Source: Natrialbaceae archaeon Tc-Br11_E2g1 | GTDB taxonomy: Archaea; Halobacteriota; Halobacteria; Halobacteriales; Natrialbaceae | Assembly: GCA_001564255.1 (NCBI GenBank) | Contig: LKNC01000061.1 | Coordinates: 1-12,012 of the forward strand | Length of the DNA stretch: 12,012 nucleotides | Reading direction: 5' to 3' | In this document: positions 5,103 through 12,012 of the stretch, piece by piece | Layout: each line of letters starts with the position of its first letter | Numbering within the stretch: the stretch's first letter is position 1 | Position numbers and translations under genes: made by a program | Notes under the pieces: model-generated | What the model was told of the DNA's origin: nothing | Databases searched by the model: none | What the model saw: only the letters and a program-made list of their open reading frames with translations

Positions 5103-6848
5103 TCACTCGAGGGCCAGGAGTTCCGGGTAGTCATCTAAAACGACCGCCCAGACCTCCTCGAAGTCGAACCCGTCCATGTTATCTTCGGCGTCAGTGCCGG
5201 TCATCTCGGCGGTCTCGAGGCCGGTGACGTTGCCCTCGTTCTCGAAGCTTCCGTCACCGACCGCGTCCGTTTGTCCTGTCGTTTCGTTGTCCCAGTAGGA
5301 GTTTTCGATGGTGGCGTCGCCGTTATTTTCACCGATCAATCCACCGGTATCTCCACCCGTTATCGTGCCGGTTGCGTAGGTGTTCTCTATGCTCACGTTC
5401 GTGCCACTGGCACTGTGAACACTTCCGATGATACCGCCGGCGGCGTCGTCATCAGTACTACTCACGTCGCCAGTCGCGTACGAGTCGACGATGTGACCTT
5501 CCTCACTCTGTATATCCTCGTCTGCAGATCCGCCCGATTGGCTTTCCCGAGCAACGAGTGCGCCGGCTCGGCCGTCGGTATCGACGTCGCCGGTCGCATA
5601 CGAGCGTTCGACGGTTCCACCCCAGTTGATGCCGACGAGACCGCCGTAGTTGTTCTCCTCACCTGTGACATCACCGGTCGCGTACGATTCGGTGATCGTT
5701 CCGTAGTTCTCACCGACGAGTCCACCGACGCGGGGGTAGTCGTCGCCTACTCCATCGACCTCTATGTCGCCAGTCGCGTGTGAGTTCGTGACGTTTCCCT
5801 CGTTCGTCCCGACGAGCCCCGCAACGTGGCGATCGCTGAGGTCGTCGATGGAGACTCCGGCCGTCGAGTAGGAGCTGTCGATCTCCCCATCCTCGTAGTT
5901 TTGCCCGACGAGTCCCGCGATCTCCGAAGAATCACCGCTTATCGTTCCCGTCGTCGAGGAGTCCTCGACCGTTCCCTCGTTCGTCCCGACGAGTCCGCCG
6001 ACGTTTTCCGTCCCGTGGACGCCGTCCTCGTAAACGTCCGCCATCTCGTACCCGGCGGTCGCACCCGAGATCGTCCCCTCGTTCGAGCCGACGAGCGCGC
6101 CGACGTTCTCCCCACCGGCGATATCCATGTCGGCAACAGCGACGTCCTCGATCGTCGCATCCTCTTTCGTCCTCGAGAACAGGCCCACGTCCTCGGTCTC
6201 TTGGTCGATCGTCAGTCCGTAGATCGTGTGACCATCACCGTCGAGAGTCCCCTCGAAGTCGTCGATCGGCTCGAAACCTCCATCGTCCCAATCGCCGGTA
6301 AGCGAGGCGTCGATGTCGTTTCCGAGCACGTAGGCGTAGTCATTCTCCTCAGCGTTGCCGATCGCCTGCAGGTCGCTATCGTTCCTGACGACGTACGGGT
6401 CGTCTTCTTCCCCGCTGCCCTCGAGTTCGTCTTCGGGCTCGTAGCTGGCCGGAATCGAGGTCGGCGTGGATATCTCACCGACGAGCTGGTCGGACGAGAC
6501 CGTTCCGAGCAACGTCTCCTCGTCCCCGCGAACGCCGATTAACGAATACTCCGTCCGGAGATCAAGCCCGTCGAAATCGATCCGGTCACCGACGTCCTCG
6601 AGTGTCCCGTGGACGTTCCCGTCCTCGTCCCGGAGTATTATTTCGTCCGCGTTCCCGTCCACTACCAGTTCGATGTGGCTTCCGTCGTTGATATCGATAC
6701 CAGCCTGTGCGGGTTCACTCGGGGTGTCAGTTAGACTAAGGGTGAACGTGGCGACAGCAACCACGAGAACGATTGCGATCGCAACCAAAAGCACGGTTCC
6801 GACTGTCGAAGATACTCCCCGCGGATCGATTCCCCCCACTGAACTCAT
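5103..6848 (-). CDS. Type IV pilin-like secreted protein with GLUG repeats (putative adhesin)
   Basis: The 581-residue protein starts MSSVGGIDPRGVSSTVGTVL. A short charged leader ending in RG, then a hydrophobic stretch (residues about 12-38), is the archaeal type IV prepilin signal; a PibD-type peptidase would be expected to cut near G11. Residues 48-120 (GIDINDGSHIELVVDGNADEIIL and on) look like the small beta domain of archaeal pilins. Residues 143-220 include GSGEEDDPYVV and EGTLDGDGHTIYGL, a common lead-in to GLUG/beta-helix domains. From 221 to about 514 there are ten GLUG-type units (e.g. VGGLVGTNEGTV, VGGLVGENYGTI) alternating with SYATGDV segments. The end has SYWDNETTGQT and GLETAEM, the usual cap. 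One unit (428-436, AGALVARES) is degenerate and followed by an insertion. Likely cell-surface anchored or pilus-associated and used in adhesion; this role is inferred. Confidence 0.88.
   Translation of the reverse strand: MSSVGGIDPRGVSSTVGTVLLVAIAIVLVVAVATFTLSLTDTPSEPAQAGIDINDGSHIELVVDGNADEIILRDEDGNVHGTLEDVGDRIDFDGLDLRTEYSLIGVRGDEETLLGTVSSDQLVGEISTPTSIPASYEPEDELEGSGEEDDPYVVRNDSDLQAIGNAEENDYAYVLGNDIDASLTGDWDDGGFEPIDDFEGTLDGDGHTIYGLTIDQETEDVGLFSRTKEDATIEDVAVADMDIAGGENVGALVGSNEGTISGATAGYEMADVYEDGVHGTENVGGLVGTNEGTVEDSSTTGTISGDSSEIAGLVGQNYEDGEIDSSYSTAGVSIDDLSDRHVAGLVGTNEGNVTNSHATGDIEVDGVGDDYPRVGGLVGENYGTITESYATGDVTGEENNYGGLVGINWGGTVERSYATGDVDTDGRAGALVARESQSGGSADEDIQSEEGHIVDSYATGDVSSTDDDAAGGIIGSVHSASGTNVSIENTYATGTITGGDTGGLIGENNGDATIENSYWDNETTGQTDAVGDGSFENEGNVTGLETAEMTGTDAEDNMDGFDFEEVWAVVLDDYPELLALE
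5307..6188 (-). repeat. GLUG-type repeat array within the pilin-like protein
   Basis: Ten degenerate repeats lie at residues 221, 249, 283, 310, 342, 374, 401, 428, 470 and 501 of the protein. The core is aliphatic/Gly-G-L-V-G-x-N-x-G-T-I/V, and between cores a S-Y-A-T-G-D-V/I segment recurs (356, 388, 416, 456, 490). Spacing is about 26-34 residues for most units and 42 around the unit with the insertion. Such arrays are expected to form a right-handed beta-helix, one turn or pair of turns per unit. Confidence 0.85.
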
Positions 6849-6870
6849 ACTACAACGTGTAAATTCAAAG

Positions 6871-6883
6871 ATTAATAACGCTT
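6871..6883 (-). promoter_or_regulatory. Promoter of the pilin/GLUG gene
   Basis: The minus strand reads aagcgttattaat. The TATA-like box (6871-6878) is centred 27 nt before the ATG at 6848, so the transcript is probably leaderless. This is the most A/T-rich promoter in the window; the stretch down to the start codon is also A/T-rich. Confidence 0.55.
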
Positions 6884-6945
6884 CGGAGGGCCCATGCCGT
6901 ACGATAACGCACATCGCTCGGAAAAACGCCGCCGGAGTCCACACC

Positions 6946-6953
6946 CGTTATGT
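6946..6953 (+). promoter_or_regulatory. Promoter of aroE; decides its start
   Basis: The box cgttatgt is centred about 27 nt before the ATG at 6977. An in-frame ATG at 6950 lies inside the box and would add nine residues with no family likeness, so 6977 is preferred. Confidence 0.45.
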
Positions 6954-6976
6954 CACCGCCGGACGCAGGTGGCCGT

Positions 6977-7777
6977 ATGGACGTATACGGTCTACTCGGA
7001 AACCCGGTCGGCCACTCCCTGTCGCCGCCGATGCACGAGGCTGCGTACGACGAACTCGGACTCGAGGCACGCTACGTGACTTTCGAGCCGGAACCGGACG
7101 ACCTCGAGGCCGCGATCGAGGGCGCGGCCGCCCTCGGGATCAGCGGGCTGAACGTGACGATCCCGTTCAAACGGGACGTACTCGAGTACGTCGCAGTCGA
7201 CGACCTGGCGTCCCGGATCGGCGCGGTGAACACGATCGACTTCAGTGGTGACGTGCCGACGGGCCACAACACCGACGCCTCGGGTGCCCTGCGGGCCATA
7301 GAGCGTGGCGACGTCGACCTCGAGGGCGCGCGGGCGACCCTCGTGGGTGCCGGCGGCGCTGGTCGGGCGATCGCCTTCGCGCTCTCGGATGCGGGTGCGA
7401 CAGTCGAGATCGCAAACCGAACCGAGTCGACGGCTCACGACCTCGCCGAGGAGGTTCCAGGGGCGTCCGGACACGGCCTCGAGGACCTCGCTACCCTCGT
7501 CCCCGACAGCGACGTGCTCGTCAACGCGACCAGCGTCGGGATGGAGGCGGACGTCTCGCCGGTGCCCGCCGAGGCGCTCCACGCCGATCTGGTCGTGATG
7601 GACGCCGTCTATCGCCCCCTCGAGACGCGCTTGCTCCGGGAGGCGAGTGAGGCAGGGGCGACGACGATAGACGGCGCGTGGATGTTGCTCTACCAGGGTG
7701 TCGACGCCCTGGAGCGGTGGACCGGCGAGGAGGCTCCCGTCGAGGCGATGAACGGGGCGCTTCGATCGGGGCTGTGA
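6977..7777 (+). CDS. aroE: Shikimate dehydrogenase (NADP+)
   Basis: This 266-residue enzyme reduces 3-dehydroshikimate to shikimate in the pathway to chorismate. All diagnostic motifs are present: NPVGHSLSP (residues 9-17; substrate-binding Ser residues), NVTIPFK (59-65; catalytic K65), GAVNTI (82-87), HNTD (97-100; catalytic D100), the Rossmann loop GAGGAGR (124-130), ANRT (146-149; NADP+ phosphate recognition is typical of NRT), NATSVGM (183-189) and GAWMLLYQG (233-241). Length is normal for the family. The start [10 protein letters not shown] matches the usual beginning and sits 27 nt after a TATA-like box. Downstream, on the same strand, come the HHH protein and pabBAC, so the region joins an early step of aromatic synthesis with chorismate use. 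The gap to the next gene is 102 bp with its own box, so co-transcription is uncertain. Confidence 0.97.
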   Translation: MDVYGLLGNPVGHSLSPPMHEAAYDELGLEARYVTFEPEPDDLEAAIEGAAALGISGLNVTIPFKRDVLEYVAVDDLASRIGAVNTIDFSGDVPTGHNTDASGALRAIERGDVDLEGARATLVGAGGAGRAIAFALSDAGATVEIANRTESTAHDLAEEVPGASGHGLEDLATLVPDSDVLVNATSVGMEADVSPVPAEALHADLVVMDAVYRPLETRLLREASEAGATTIDGAWMLLYQGVDALERWTGEEAPVEAMNGALRSGL

Positions 7778-7842
7778 CCCATCGCTCGAGACGGCGGGTT
7801 CTCGGATCGCTCGACCCCGAGCCGTCGACTACCGCCACGATC

Positions 7843-7855
7843 AAACGACTTTAGG
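7843..7855 (+). promoter_or_regulatory. Promoter of the HHH-domain gene
   Basis: The sequence aaacgactttagg has a BRE-like purine run and a TATA-like box (about 7849-7855) roughly 28 nt before the ATG at 7880. A GAGGT lies one base from the ATG, too close to act as a Shine-Dalgarno, so a leaderless transcript is more likely. Confidence 0.45.
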
Positions 7856-7879
7856 TAGCGGACTCACCTAGTCGAGGTA

Positions 7880-8392
7880 ATGTCGCTCCTCCAGAAACTG
7901 AAGTCGCTTCTCGGGTTCGGCGACACTGCGTCCGAGCGCCGCTACGACCGGGACGTGGGTGTGACCGTCGAACGCGAGAGGGACGAACCGGACGAACGAT
8001 CGGCCGACACGGACTCAGGGGCACCTCCGATGGACGAAAGCGAGGACGGTCCCGAGCACGACGACGACCCTCCGGAGGCCGACGCCGCTGAGCACACGGG
8101 ACCCGACGGAGCACCCGAAACCGACGCTGCTGACGTCGACGAACCCGACGAGGCACCCGAAATCGACACTGCTGACGCTCCGTCGACCGCCGGGGAAGGC
8201 GGCCAGTCGGTCGACTCCGTCCCTGTGGGCGAGATCAAGGGGATCGGGCCGGCCTACTCCGACCGGCTCGCAGCCGCAGGCGTCGAGACCGTAAGCGACC
8301 TCGCGGCGGCCGACGCCGCCGACCTCGCCGAGGGGACGGACATCTCCGAGAAACGGCTCCAGGGTTGGATCGACCGAGCCCAGGTCAGGTAG
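7880..8392 (+). CDS. Acidic protein with C-terminal helix-hairpin-helix domain
   Basis: The 170-residue protein has three parts. Residues 1-14, [14 protein letters not shown], form a short amphipathic helix. Residues about 31-113 are a disordered, very acidic linker rich in Asp, Glu, Ala and Pro, with an imperfect internal duplication (APETDAADV at 78-86 and APEIDTADA at 92-100). Residues about 116-168 are a helix-hairpin-helix domain: [37 protein letters not shown], then [11 protein letters not shown]. The [12 protein letters not shown] segment is the nonspecific nucleic-acid-binding hairpin seen in HHH_5-type domains. DNA or RNA binding is thus plausible, but no enzymatic domain is visible and the target is unknown. 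It lies between aroE and pabB, 50 bp before the latter, so it may travel with the aminobenzoate genes; the link is by position only. Confidence 0.85.
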   Translation: MSLLQKLKSLLGFGDTASERRYDRDVGVTVERERDEPDERSADTDSGAPPMDESEDGPEHDDDPPEADAAEHTGPDGAPETDAADVDEPDEAPEIDTADAPSTAGEGGQSVDSVPVGEIKGIGPAYSDRLAAAGVETVSDLAAADAADLAEGTDISEKRLQGWIDRAQVR

Positions 8393-8403
8393 GCCGGATC
8401 GAA

Positions 8404-8420
8404 CCGCAAGACGGTTACGC
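8404..8420 (+). promoter_or_regulatory. Putative promoter of the pabBAC operon
   Basis: In the 50-bp gap before pabB, ccgcaagacggttacgc has a weak TATA-like centre (about 8414-8418) 27 nt before the ATG at 8443. It is poorer than the other boxes in the window, so read-through from the HHH gene may contribute. No leader peptide or attenuator is visible. Confidence 0.35.
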
Positions 8421-8442
8421 TCCCTTCTCCTCTTTTCTCCCG

Positions 8443-9951
8443 ATGACCGACCCGCACGTCGTGACCACACTCGAGGCCTTCGAGGCGGCCGCCACGGAGG
8501 TTCCGAGTACAACGCGGGTCCCCGTGGAACTCCACCTCCCCGTCTCCGATCCCTTCGACGCCTATCGGCGTGCCCGTGACGGGCCCGGCGGGGCCTACCT
8601 CGAGACGACCGGCGGCCAGTCGGGCTGGGGCTACTTCGGCGTCGATCCGATCGATCGGCTGACGGTTTCGCCCGACGCCACACTCAGGGGGGCGGGTGAC
8701 GACGCGCCGACGCTCGCGGCTCTCGAGGGCGTACTCGACGGCGCGGACCTCCTTCGGGGTGACTGTTCGGTCCCCTACCCGTGTGGGGCGATCGGCTGGC
8801 TCTCCTACGATATCGCCCGCGAACTCGAGGACCTCCCGGGATCGGCCGAAGACGATCGTGGACTGCCGAGACTCGAGGTCGCCGTCTACGATCGGCTTGC
8901 CGCCTGGGAGGAACCACGCGATGGCGAGACGACCCTGCGAATTACGGCCTGTCCACGGGTCGGCGACGATCCGAAAGCGGCCTACGAACGCGCCAGAGGA
9001 CGCGCCCTCGAACTCGCCACCCGGATCCGCGACGGGGAGCCGCGGGTTGGCGAACCCCCCGTCGAGACGCCGACGGCGACGTTCGAAAGCGACTGCGGGC
9101 GGGAGGCGTTCGCCGATCGCGTCCGGCGGGTACAGGAGTACGTCCACGACGGCGACACCTTCCAGACGAACGTCTCCCAGCGACTGGTCGCCCCCGCGGC
9201 CGTCCACCCCGTCGCCGCCTACGACGCCTTACGCCGGGTCAACCCCGCGCCCTATTCGTGTCTGCTCGAGTTCCGGGCGGCCGATCTCGTGAGTGCGAGC
9301 CCGGAACTCCTCCTCGAGCGCGAGGGGTCGTCCGTCCGGACGGAACCGATCGCCGGGACCCGACCGCGCGGGGAGACCCCCGAAGCGGACGAGGCGCTCG
9401 AGGCCGACTTACTCGGCGACGGGAAAGAACGGGCCGAACACGCCATGCTCGTCGACCTCGAGCGAAACGACTTGGGGAAAGTCTGTGTGTACGGCAGCGT
9501 CGAGGTCGCAGAGTACCGCCGGGTCGATCGCTACTCGGAGGTGATGCACCTCGTCTCGGACGTAACCGGCCGGCTTCGAGCCGACGAGAGCCTCGCCGAC
9601 GCCGTCGCCGCGTTGTTCCCCGGCGGGACGATCACCGGCGCACCGAAGCCGAAGACGATGGAGATAATCGACGAACTCGAGGACACCCGAAGGGGCCCCT
9701 ACACGGGCGGTGTCGGGATCTTCGGCTTCGACGGTCGGGCGACACTGAACATCACGATCCGGACGCTCGTCCGCCACGAAGGGGAGTATCACCTCCGTGT
9801 CGGCGCGGGGATCGTCCACGACTCCGATCCCTACCGGGAGTACGACGAGACCCTCGATAAGGCCCGGGCGCTGATCACGGCCGTCGACGAGGCCCTCGGT
9901 GAGCGGGCGGGGATGGCCCTCGAGGCCGGTGGGGGTGGACAGGATGGGTGA
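8443..9951 (+). CDS. pabB: Aminodeoxychorismate synthase component I (PabB); possibly anthranilate synthase-type
   Basis: The 502-residue chorismate-binding enzyme would combine chorismate with PabA-supplied ammonia. Family motifs: [12 protein letters not shown] (residues 237-248), [11 protein letters not shown] (267-277), SASPELLL (284-291), PIAGTRPRG (302-310), [10 protein letters not shown] (338-347), [13 protein letters not shown] (392-404), [19 protein letters not shown] (407-425) and [10 protein letters not shown] (455-464). QTNVSQRL and NPAPYS resemble PabB rather than TrpE. However, PIAGT is the TrpE form; E. coli-type PabB has a nucleophilic Lys there (PIKGT). The N-terminal YLET replaces the LLES of tryptophan-inhibited TrpE. 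Because pabA and pabC follow with overlaps, PabB is preferred; a trpE paralogue is the alternative. The ATG at 8443 fits the box 27 nt upstream; an in-frame GTG at 8365 would overlap the HHH gene. It overlaps pabA by 8 nt. Confidence 0.85.
   Translation: MTDPHVVTTLEAFEAAATEVPSTTRVPVELHLPVSDPFDAYRRARDGPGGAYLETTGGQSGWGYFGVDPIDRLTVSPDATLRGAGDDAPTLAALEGVLDGADLLRGDCSVPYPCGAIGWLSYDIARELEDLPGSAEDDRGLPRLEVAVYDRLAAWEEPRDGETTLRITACPRVGDDPKAAYERARGRALELATRIRDGEPRVGEPPVETPTATFESDCGREAFADRVRRVQEYVHDGDTFQTNVSQRLVAPAAVHPVAAYDALRRVNPAPYSCLLEFRAADLVSASPELLLEREGSSVRTEPIAGTRPRGETPEADEALEADLLGDGKERAEHAMLVDLERNDLGKVCVYGSVEVAEYRRVDRYSEVMHLVSDVTGRLRADESLADAVAALFPGGTITGAPKPKTMEIIDELEDTRRGPYTGGVGIFGFDGRATLNITIRTLVRHEGEYHLRVGAGIVHDSDPYREYDETLDKARALITAVDEALGERAGMALEAGGGGQDG
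9931..9940 (+). promoter_or_regulatory. Shine-Dalgarno of pabA inside pabB
   Basis: GGGGGTGGAC ends three bases before the ATG at 9944 and resembles the haloarchaeal GGAGGTGA consensus, with the GGTG core about six bases from the start. An internal gene that is not leaderless needs such a site. It supports the start at 9944 over the in-frame GTG at 9899. Confidence 0.5.
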
Positions 9952-10588
9952 GACGCGTATCCTCGTGATCGACAACTACGACTCGTTCGCCTACAACCTC
10001 GTCCAGTACGTGGGCGAAATCGCCGACGAAGTCGTCGTCCGACGCAACGACGCCCTCTCGATCGCGGACGTCCACGACCTCGATCCGCTGGGGATCGTCG
10101 TCTCGCCGGGGCCGGGGACGCCCGAGGAGGCCGGGATCTCGATCCCACTGTTCGCCGAAACCGACTATCCGATCCTCGGGGTCTGCCTGGGTCATCAGGC
10201 GCTGTGTGGGGCAAACGGTGCGTCGGTCGTCCACGCCCCCGAGGTCGTCCACGGCAAACCCTCCGTCGTCACCCACGACGGCGAGGGGGTGTTCGAGGGA
10301 CTGCCCGGGCGGTTTCAGGTCGGTCGGTATCACTCCCTGGCGGTCGAACGCGAGGAACTCACGGACGGGCTGGTCGAGACGGCGAGTACGGCCGACGACA
10401 GGGACGTGTTGATGGCGGTTCGACACGAAGAGCACCCCCACGTCGGCGTCCAGTTTCACCCCGAGAGCATTCTCACGCGCGAGGCCGACTCCGGACGGGA
10501 CGTCGATGGAAGCGGCGAAGACATCTCCCTCGAGGTCGGCAAACGGATGATCGGGAACTTCTGTGAACTCGCGAGCGAGCACGAATGA
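9944..10588 (+). CDS. pabA: Glutamine amidotransferase subunit of aminodeoxychorismate (or anthranilate) synthase
   Basis: The 214-residue class I glutamine amidotransferase releases ammonia from glutamine for the partner large subunit. It begins [20 protein letters not shown], the typical start of TrpG/PabA. It has SPGPGTP (residues 54-60), the nucleophile elbow GVCLGHQ (79-85; C81), RYHSLAV (128-134), and the remaining catalytic residues in QFHPESILT (170-178; H172 and E174). TrpG and PabA are barely distinguishable by sequence, and one protein often serves both roles; the assignment to pabA rests on the pabC neighbour. Residues about 180-194, acidic and Gly/Ser-rich, form an insertion before the last helix [11 protein letters not shown]. 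The ATG overlaps the pabB stop by 8 nt and its stop overlaps pabC in ATGA, so translation of the three genes is coupled. Confidence 0.93.
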   Translation: MGETRILVIDNYDSFAYNLVQYVGEIADEVVVRRNDALSIADVHDLDPLGIVVSPGPGTPEEAGISIPLFAETDYPILGVCLGHQALCGANGASVVHAPEVVHGKPSVVTHDGEGVFEGLPGRFQVGRYHSLAVEREELTDGLVETASTADDRDVLMAVRHEEHPHVGVQFHPESILTREADSGRDVDGSGEDISLEVGKRMIGNFCELASEHE

Positions 10589-11451
10589 GCGAGCCTCTCT
10601 ACCACCTCGACGGCGACCTCGTCCCCGCGAGCGAGGCGACGGTCTCCGTCGACGACCGCGGCTTTCGGTACGGCGACGGCGCGTTCGAGACGCTGCGGGC
10701 CTACGGCGGGACGGTTTTCGAGTGGGAGGCCCACGCCGACCGCCTCGAGGCCACCTGTGAGACCCTCGATCTCGAACACGGCCTCTCCCGACGTGACCTG
10801 TGCCGGCGGATCGAGGAGACGCTCGCCGAAAACGGTCTCGCCGACGCCTACGTTCGCCTCTCGATCACCCGCGGTGTCCAGCCCGGAAAGCTCACGCCCG
10901 ACCCCGCAGTCGACCCGACGGTCGTGGTCTACGCCAAACCACTCCCCCGCGGGGGCCTCGAGGGCGACCCCGTCTGGGACGGGCCGGCGACGGTCGAGAC
11001 CGTCGAGACCCGCCGGATCCCCGAGGCGGCGATCCCGGCGACGGCGAAAACACACAACTACCTCAACGGAATCCTCGCACGCAACGAGCTCTCCCCCGGG
11101 GCCGACGAGGCCCTGCTCTGTGACCTCGAGGGCGCAGTTTCGGAGGGGGCGACGAGCAACGTCTGGTTCGTCACCGACGGGGTCTTGCACACGCCGACGA
11201 CCGACCTCTCGGTCCTGCCGGGGATCACCCGCCGGGTCGTCCTCGAGGTGGCCGACGAGGCGGACCTGTCGGTTTCGAAAGGACGGTACGAACCGGAGGC
11301 GGTCCGTACCGCCGAGGAGGTTTTCCTGACCAATACGACCTGGGAGATCCGCCCGGTTACGGCCGTAGACGGGGTCGGCCTCGAGGTCGGCCCACTCACG
11401 GAACGCCTCTCGCGGGCGTTCGACGAACGCGTCGAACGTGAGTGTTACTGA
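10585..11451 (+). CDS. pabC: Aminodeoxychorismate lyase / class IV PLP-dependent aminotransferase
   Basis: The 288-residue protein belongs to fold-type IV PLP enzymes, which include PabC, branched-chain and D-amino acid aminotransferases. It has DDRGFRYGDGAFETLR (residues 23-38; usual D.gf.yGdgvFEt.r), TRGVQPG (95-101), the Schiff-base lysine in TAKTHNYLNGILAR (153-166; K155), VSEGATSNVWF (185-195; E187 supports the pyridine ring), LPGITR (211-216) and EVFLTNTTWEIRPV (245-258). Members of this family cannot be separated reliably by sequence, but its place as the third gene after pabB and pabA argues for the lyase that makes 4-aminobenzoate and pyruvate. An aminotransferase is the alternative. 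The start ATG shares the ATGA with the pabA stop, a four-base overlap. The stop lies 138 bp from the convergent thermosome gene. Confidence 0.88.
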   Translation: MSEPLYHLDGDLVPASEATVSVDDRGFRYGDGAFETLRAYGGTVFEWEAHADRLEATCETLDLEHGLSRRDLCRRIEETLAENGLADAYVRLSITRGVQPGKLTPDPAVDPTVVVYAKPLPRGGLEGDPVWDGPATVETVETRRIPEAAIPATAKTHNYLNGILARNELSPGADEALLCDLEGAVSEGATSNVWFVTDGVLHTPTTDLSVLPGITRRVVLEVADEADLSVSKGRYEPEAVRTAEEVFLTNTTWEIRPVTAVDGVGLEVGPLTERLSRAFDERVERECY

Positions 11452-11589
11452 CGGACGACGATCCCCGCGGATTTTCGCCGCCGACGGCTGTCTCGAGGGC
11501 GGCGAGTACCGTGGTACTCACCGTCTCGTTGTCCGGAGTGGTCGCCAAAAGAAATCCAGTATTAGGTGCCGATGTGAGCGGTACGGGAG
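11452..11589. terminator. Convergent intergenic gap with thermosome T-run terminator
   Basis: This 138-bp gap separates the convergent pabC and thermosome genes. The minus strand has atttctttt at 11547-11555, about 35 nt past the thermosome stop, a probable archaeal T-run terminator. On the plus strand only a weak tttt at 11472-11475 follows pabC. No convincing small gene or RNA is seen. Confidence 0.4.
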
Positions 11590-12012
11590 CTACTCCGCGG
11601 AGATGACGTCGTCGATACGGGCGATCATCGTCGCGGCCTCGGTCGCGCTCTCGACGGCCTCGCGTTTGACGTCGGCCGGGTCGACGACGCCGTACTCGAC
11701 TGGGTCGTCGATCGTAACCGTCTCCACGTCGGTGATCAGCCCGGCACGTCCCGACTCCTCGTGGGCGGCACGGAGGTCAACGAGCGAGTCGATCGGATCC
11801 TGACCGGCGTTCGCAGCGAGCGTCCGCGGGACGACGTCTACGGCGTCGGCGAAGGCCTCGACGGCGAGCTGTTTGCGTCCCTCGATACTCGCCGCACCCG
11901 AGCGGATCGCGTCGGCGATGGCGATCTCGGTCGCGCCGGCACCGGGGACGACCTCGCCCGACTCGAGTGCCGTCGCGACGACATCGAGTGCGTCGCCGAT
12001 CGTGCGCTCGAG
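11590..12012 (-). CDS. Thermosome (group II chaperonin) subunit, C-terminal part, 5' partial
   Basis: The stop codon is at 11590-11592 and the frame is open to the window edge, giving the last 140 residues. They contain the group II chaperonin C-terminal equatorial domain: VVPGAGATEIAIADAIRSG, QLAVEAFADAVDVVPRTLA, NAGQDPIDSLVDLRAAHE, YGVVDPADVKREAV, ESATEAATMIARIDDVISAE. Thermosomes form double-ring ATP-dependent folding chambers in the cytosol. Two features differ from the main haloarchaeal subunits. The common VVPGGGA is VVPGAGA, and the chain stops at ISAE right after the RIDDVI helix, without the long acidic and GGM-rich tail. This suggests a divergent third-type paralogue (CCT3-like in Haloferax terms), though only part of the gene is visible. 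The catalytic Asp and apical domain lie outside the window. Confidence 0.93.
   Translation of the reverse strand, partial: LERTIGDALDVVATALESGEVVPGAGATEIAIADAIRSGAASIEGRKQLAVEAFADAVDVVPRTLAANAGQDPIDSLVDLRAAHEESGRAGLITDVETVTIDDPVEYGVVDPADVKREAVESATEAATMIARIDDVISAE

Noticed and set aside
5826..6542. 238-codon plus-strand open frame antisense to the pilin/GLUG gene
   Set aside because: No domain or promoter; its length follows from the repetitive coding sequence on the other strand.
8254..9207. 317-codon minus-strand open frame
   Set aside because: Antisense shadow of the pabB 5' half; no family motifs, and pabB motifs are continuous on the plus strand.
8781..9860. 359-codon Arg-rich plus-strand open frame
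   Set aside because: It lies in another frame inside pabB and has the low-complexity Arg/Pro/Gly make-up of frame-shifted GC-rich DNA.
11438..11803. 121-codon plus-strand open frame after pabC
   Set aside because: It overlaps the thermosome coding region antisense, is Ser/Arg-rich and has no domain.

Overview
The window comes from a haloarchaeon (class Halobacteria). The DNA is GC-rich, the encoded proteins are strongly acidic, the ribosomal protein and chaperonin are archaeal, and nearly every gene starts about 27-28 nt after an A/T-rich TATA-like box, as expected for leaderless haloarchaeal transcripts. The very frequent CTCGAG word recalls Natrialba/Haloterrigena-type genomes, but that placement is only a guess.

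Layout. 1-536 (+): the 3' part of a rhodanese-fold protein whose acidic linker is built of identical 27-bp repeats. 600-1190 (-): ribosomal protein L15e. 1407-2417 (+): an M48/HtpX-type membrane metalloprotease. 2471-3010 (+): a HIT-family nucleotide hydrolase or transferase. 3049-3474 (+): a small protein that looks like a degenerate JAMM/MPN domain. 3486-3695 (-): a ribbon-helix-helix regulator, divergent from a 109-residue haloarchaeal protein at 3781-4110 (+). 4115-5059 (-): a Ca2+/cation antiporter. 5103-6848 (-): a type IV pilin-like secretion signal fused to about ten GLUG-type repeats, probably a surface adhesin. 6977-7777 (+): shikimate dehydrogenase (aroE). 7880-8392 (+): an acidic protein with a helix-hairpin-helix domain. 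8443-11451 (+): a tightly overlapping pabB-pabA-pabC operon. 11590-12012 (-): the 3' end of a thermosome subunit without a GGM tail.

How the genes fit together. The right half is a chorismate-related block. AroE makes shikimate, a chorismate precursor. PabA supplies ammonia from glutamine to PabB, which converts chorismate to aminodeoxychorismate, and PabC releases 4-aminobenzoate for folate/pterin synthesis. The main ambiguity is the large subunit: it mixes PabB-like and TrpE-like motifs, so anthranilate synthase is an alternative. The left half is mostly housekeeping (L15e, HtpX, HIT) plus small haloarchaeal proteins. The pilin/GLUG gene is the most accessory-looking element.

No CRISPR array, transposase, tRNA or rRNA was seen. 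No clearly new multi-gene system is evident. The best leads are the pilin-GLUG fusion, the JAMM-spaced but degenerate small protein, and the hybrid PabB/TrpE active site.
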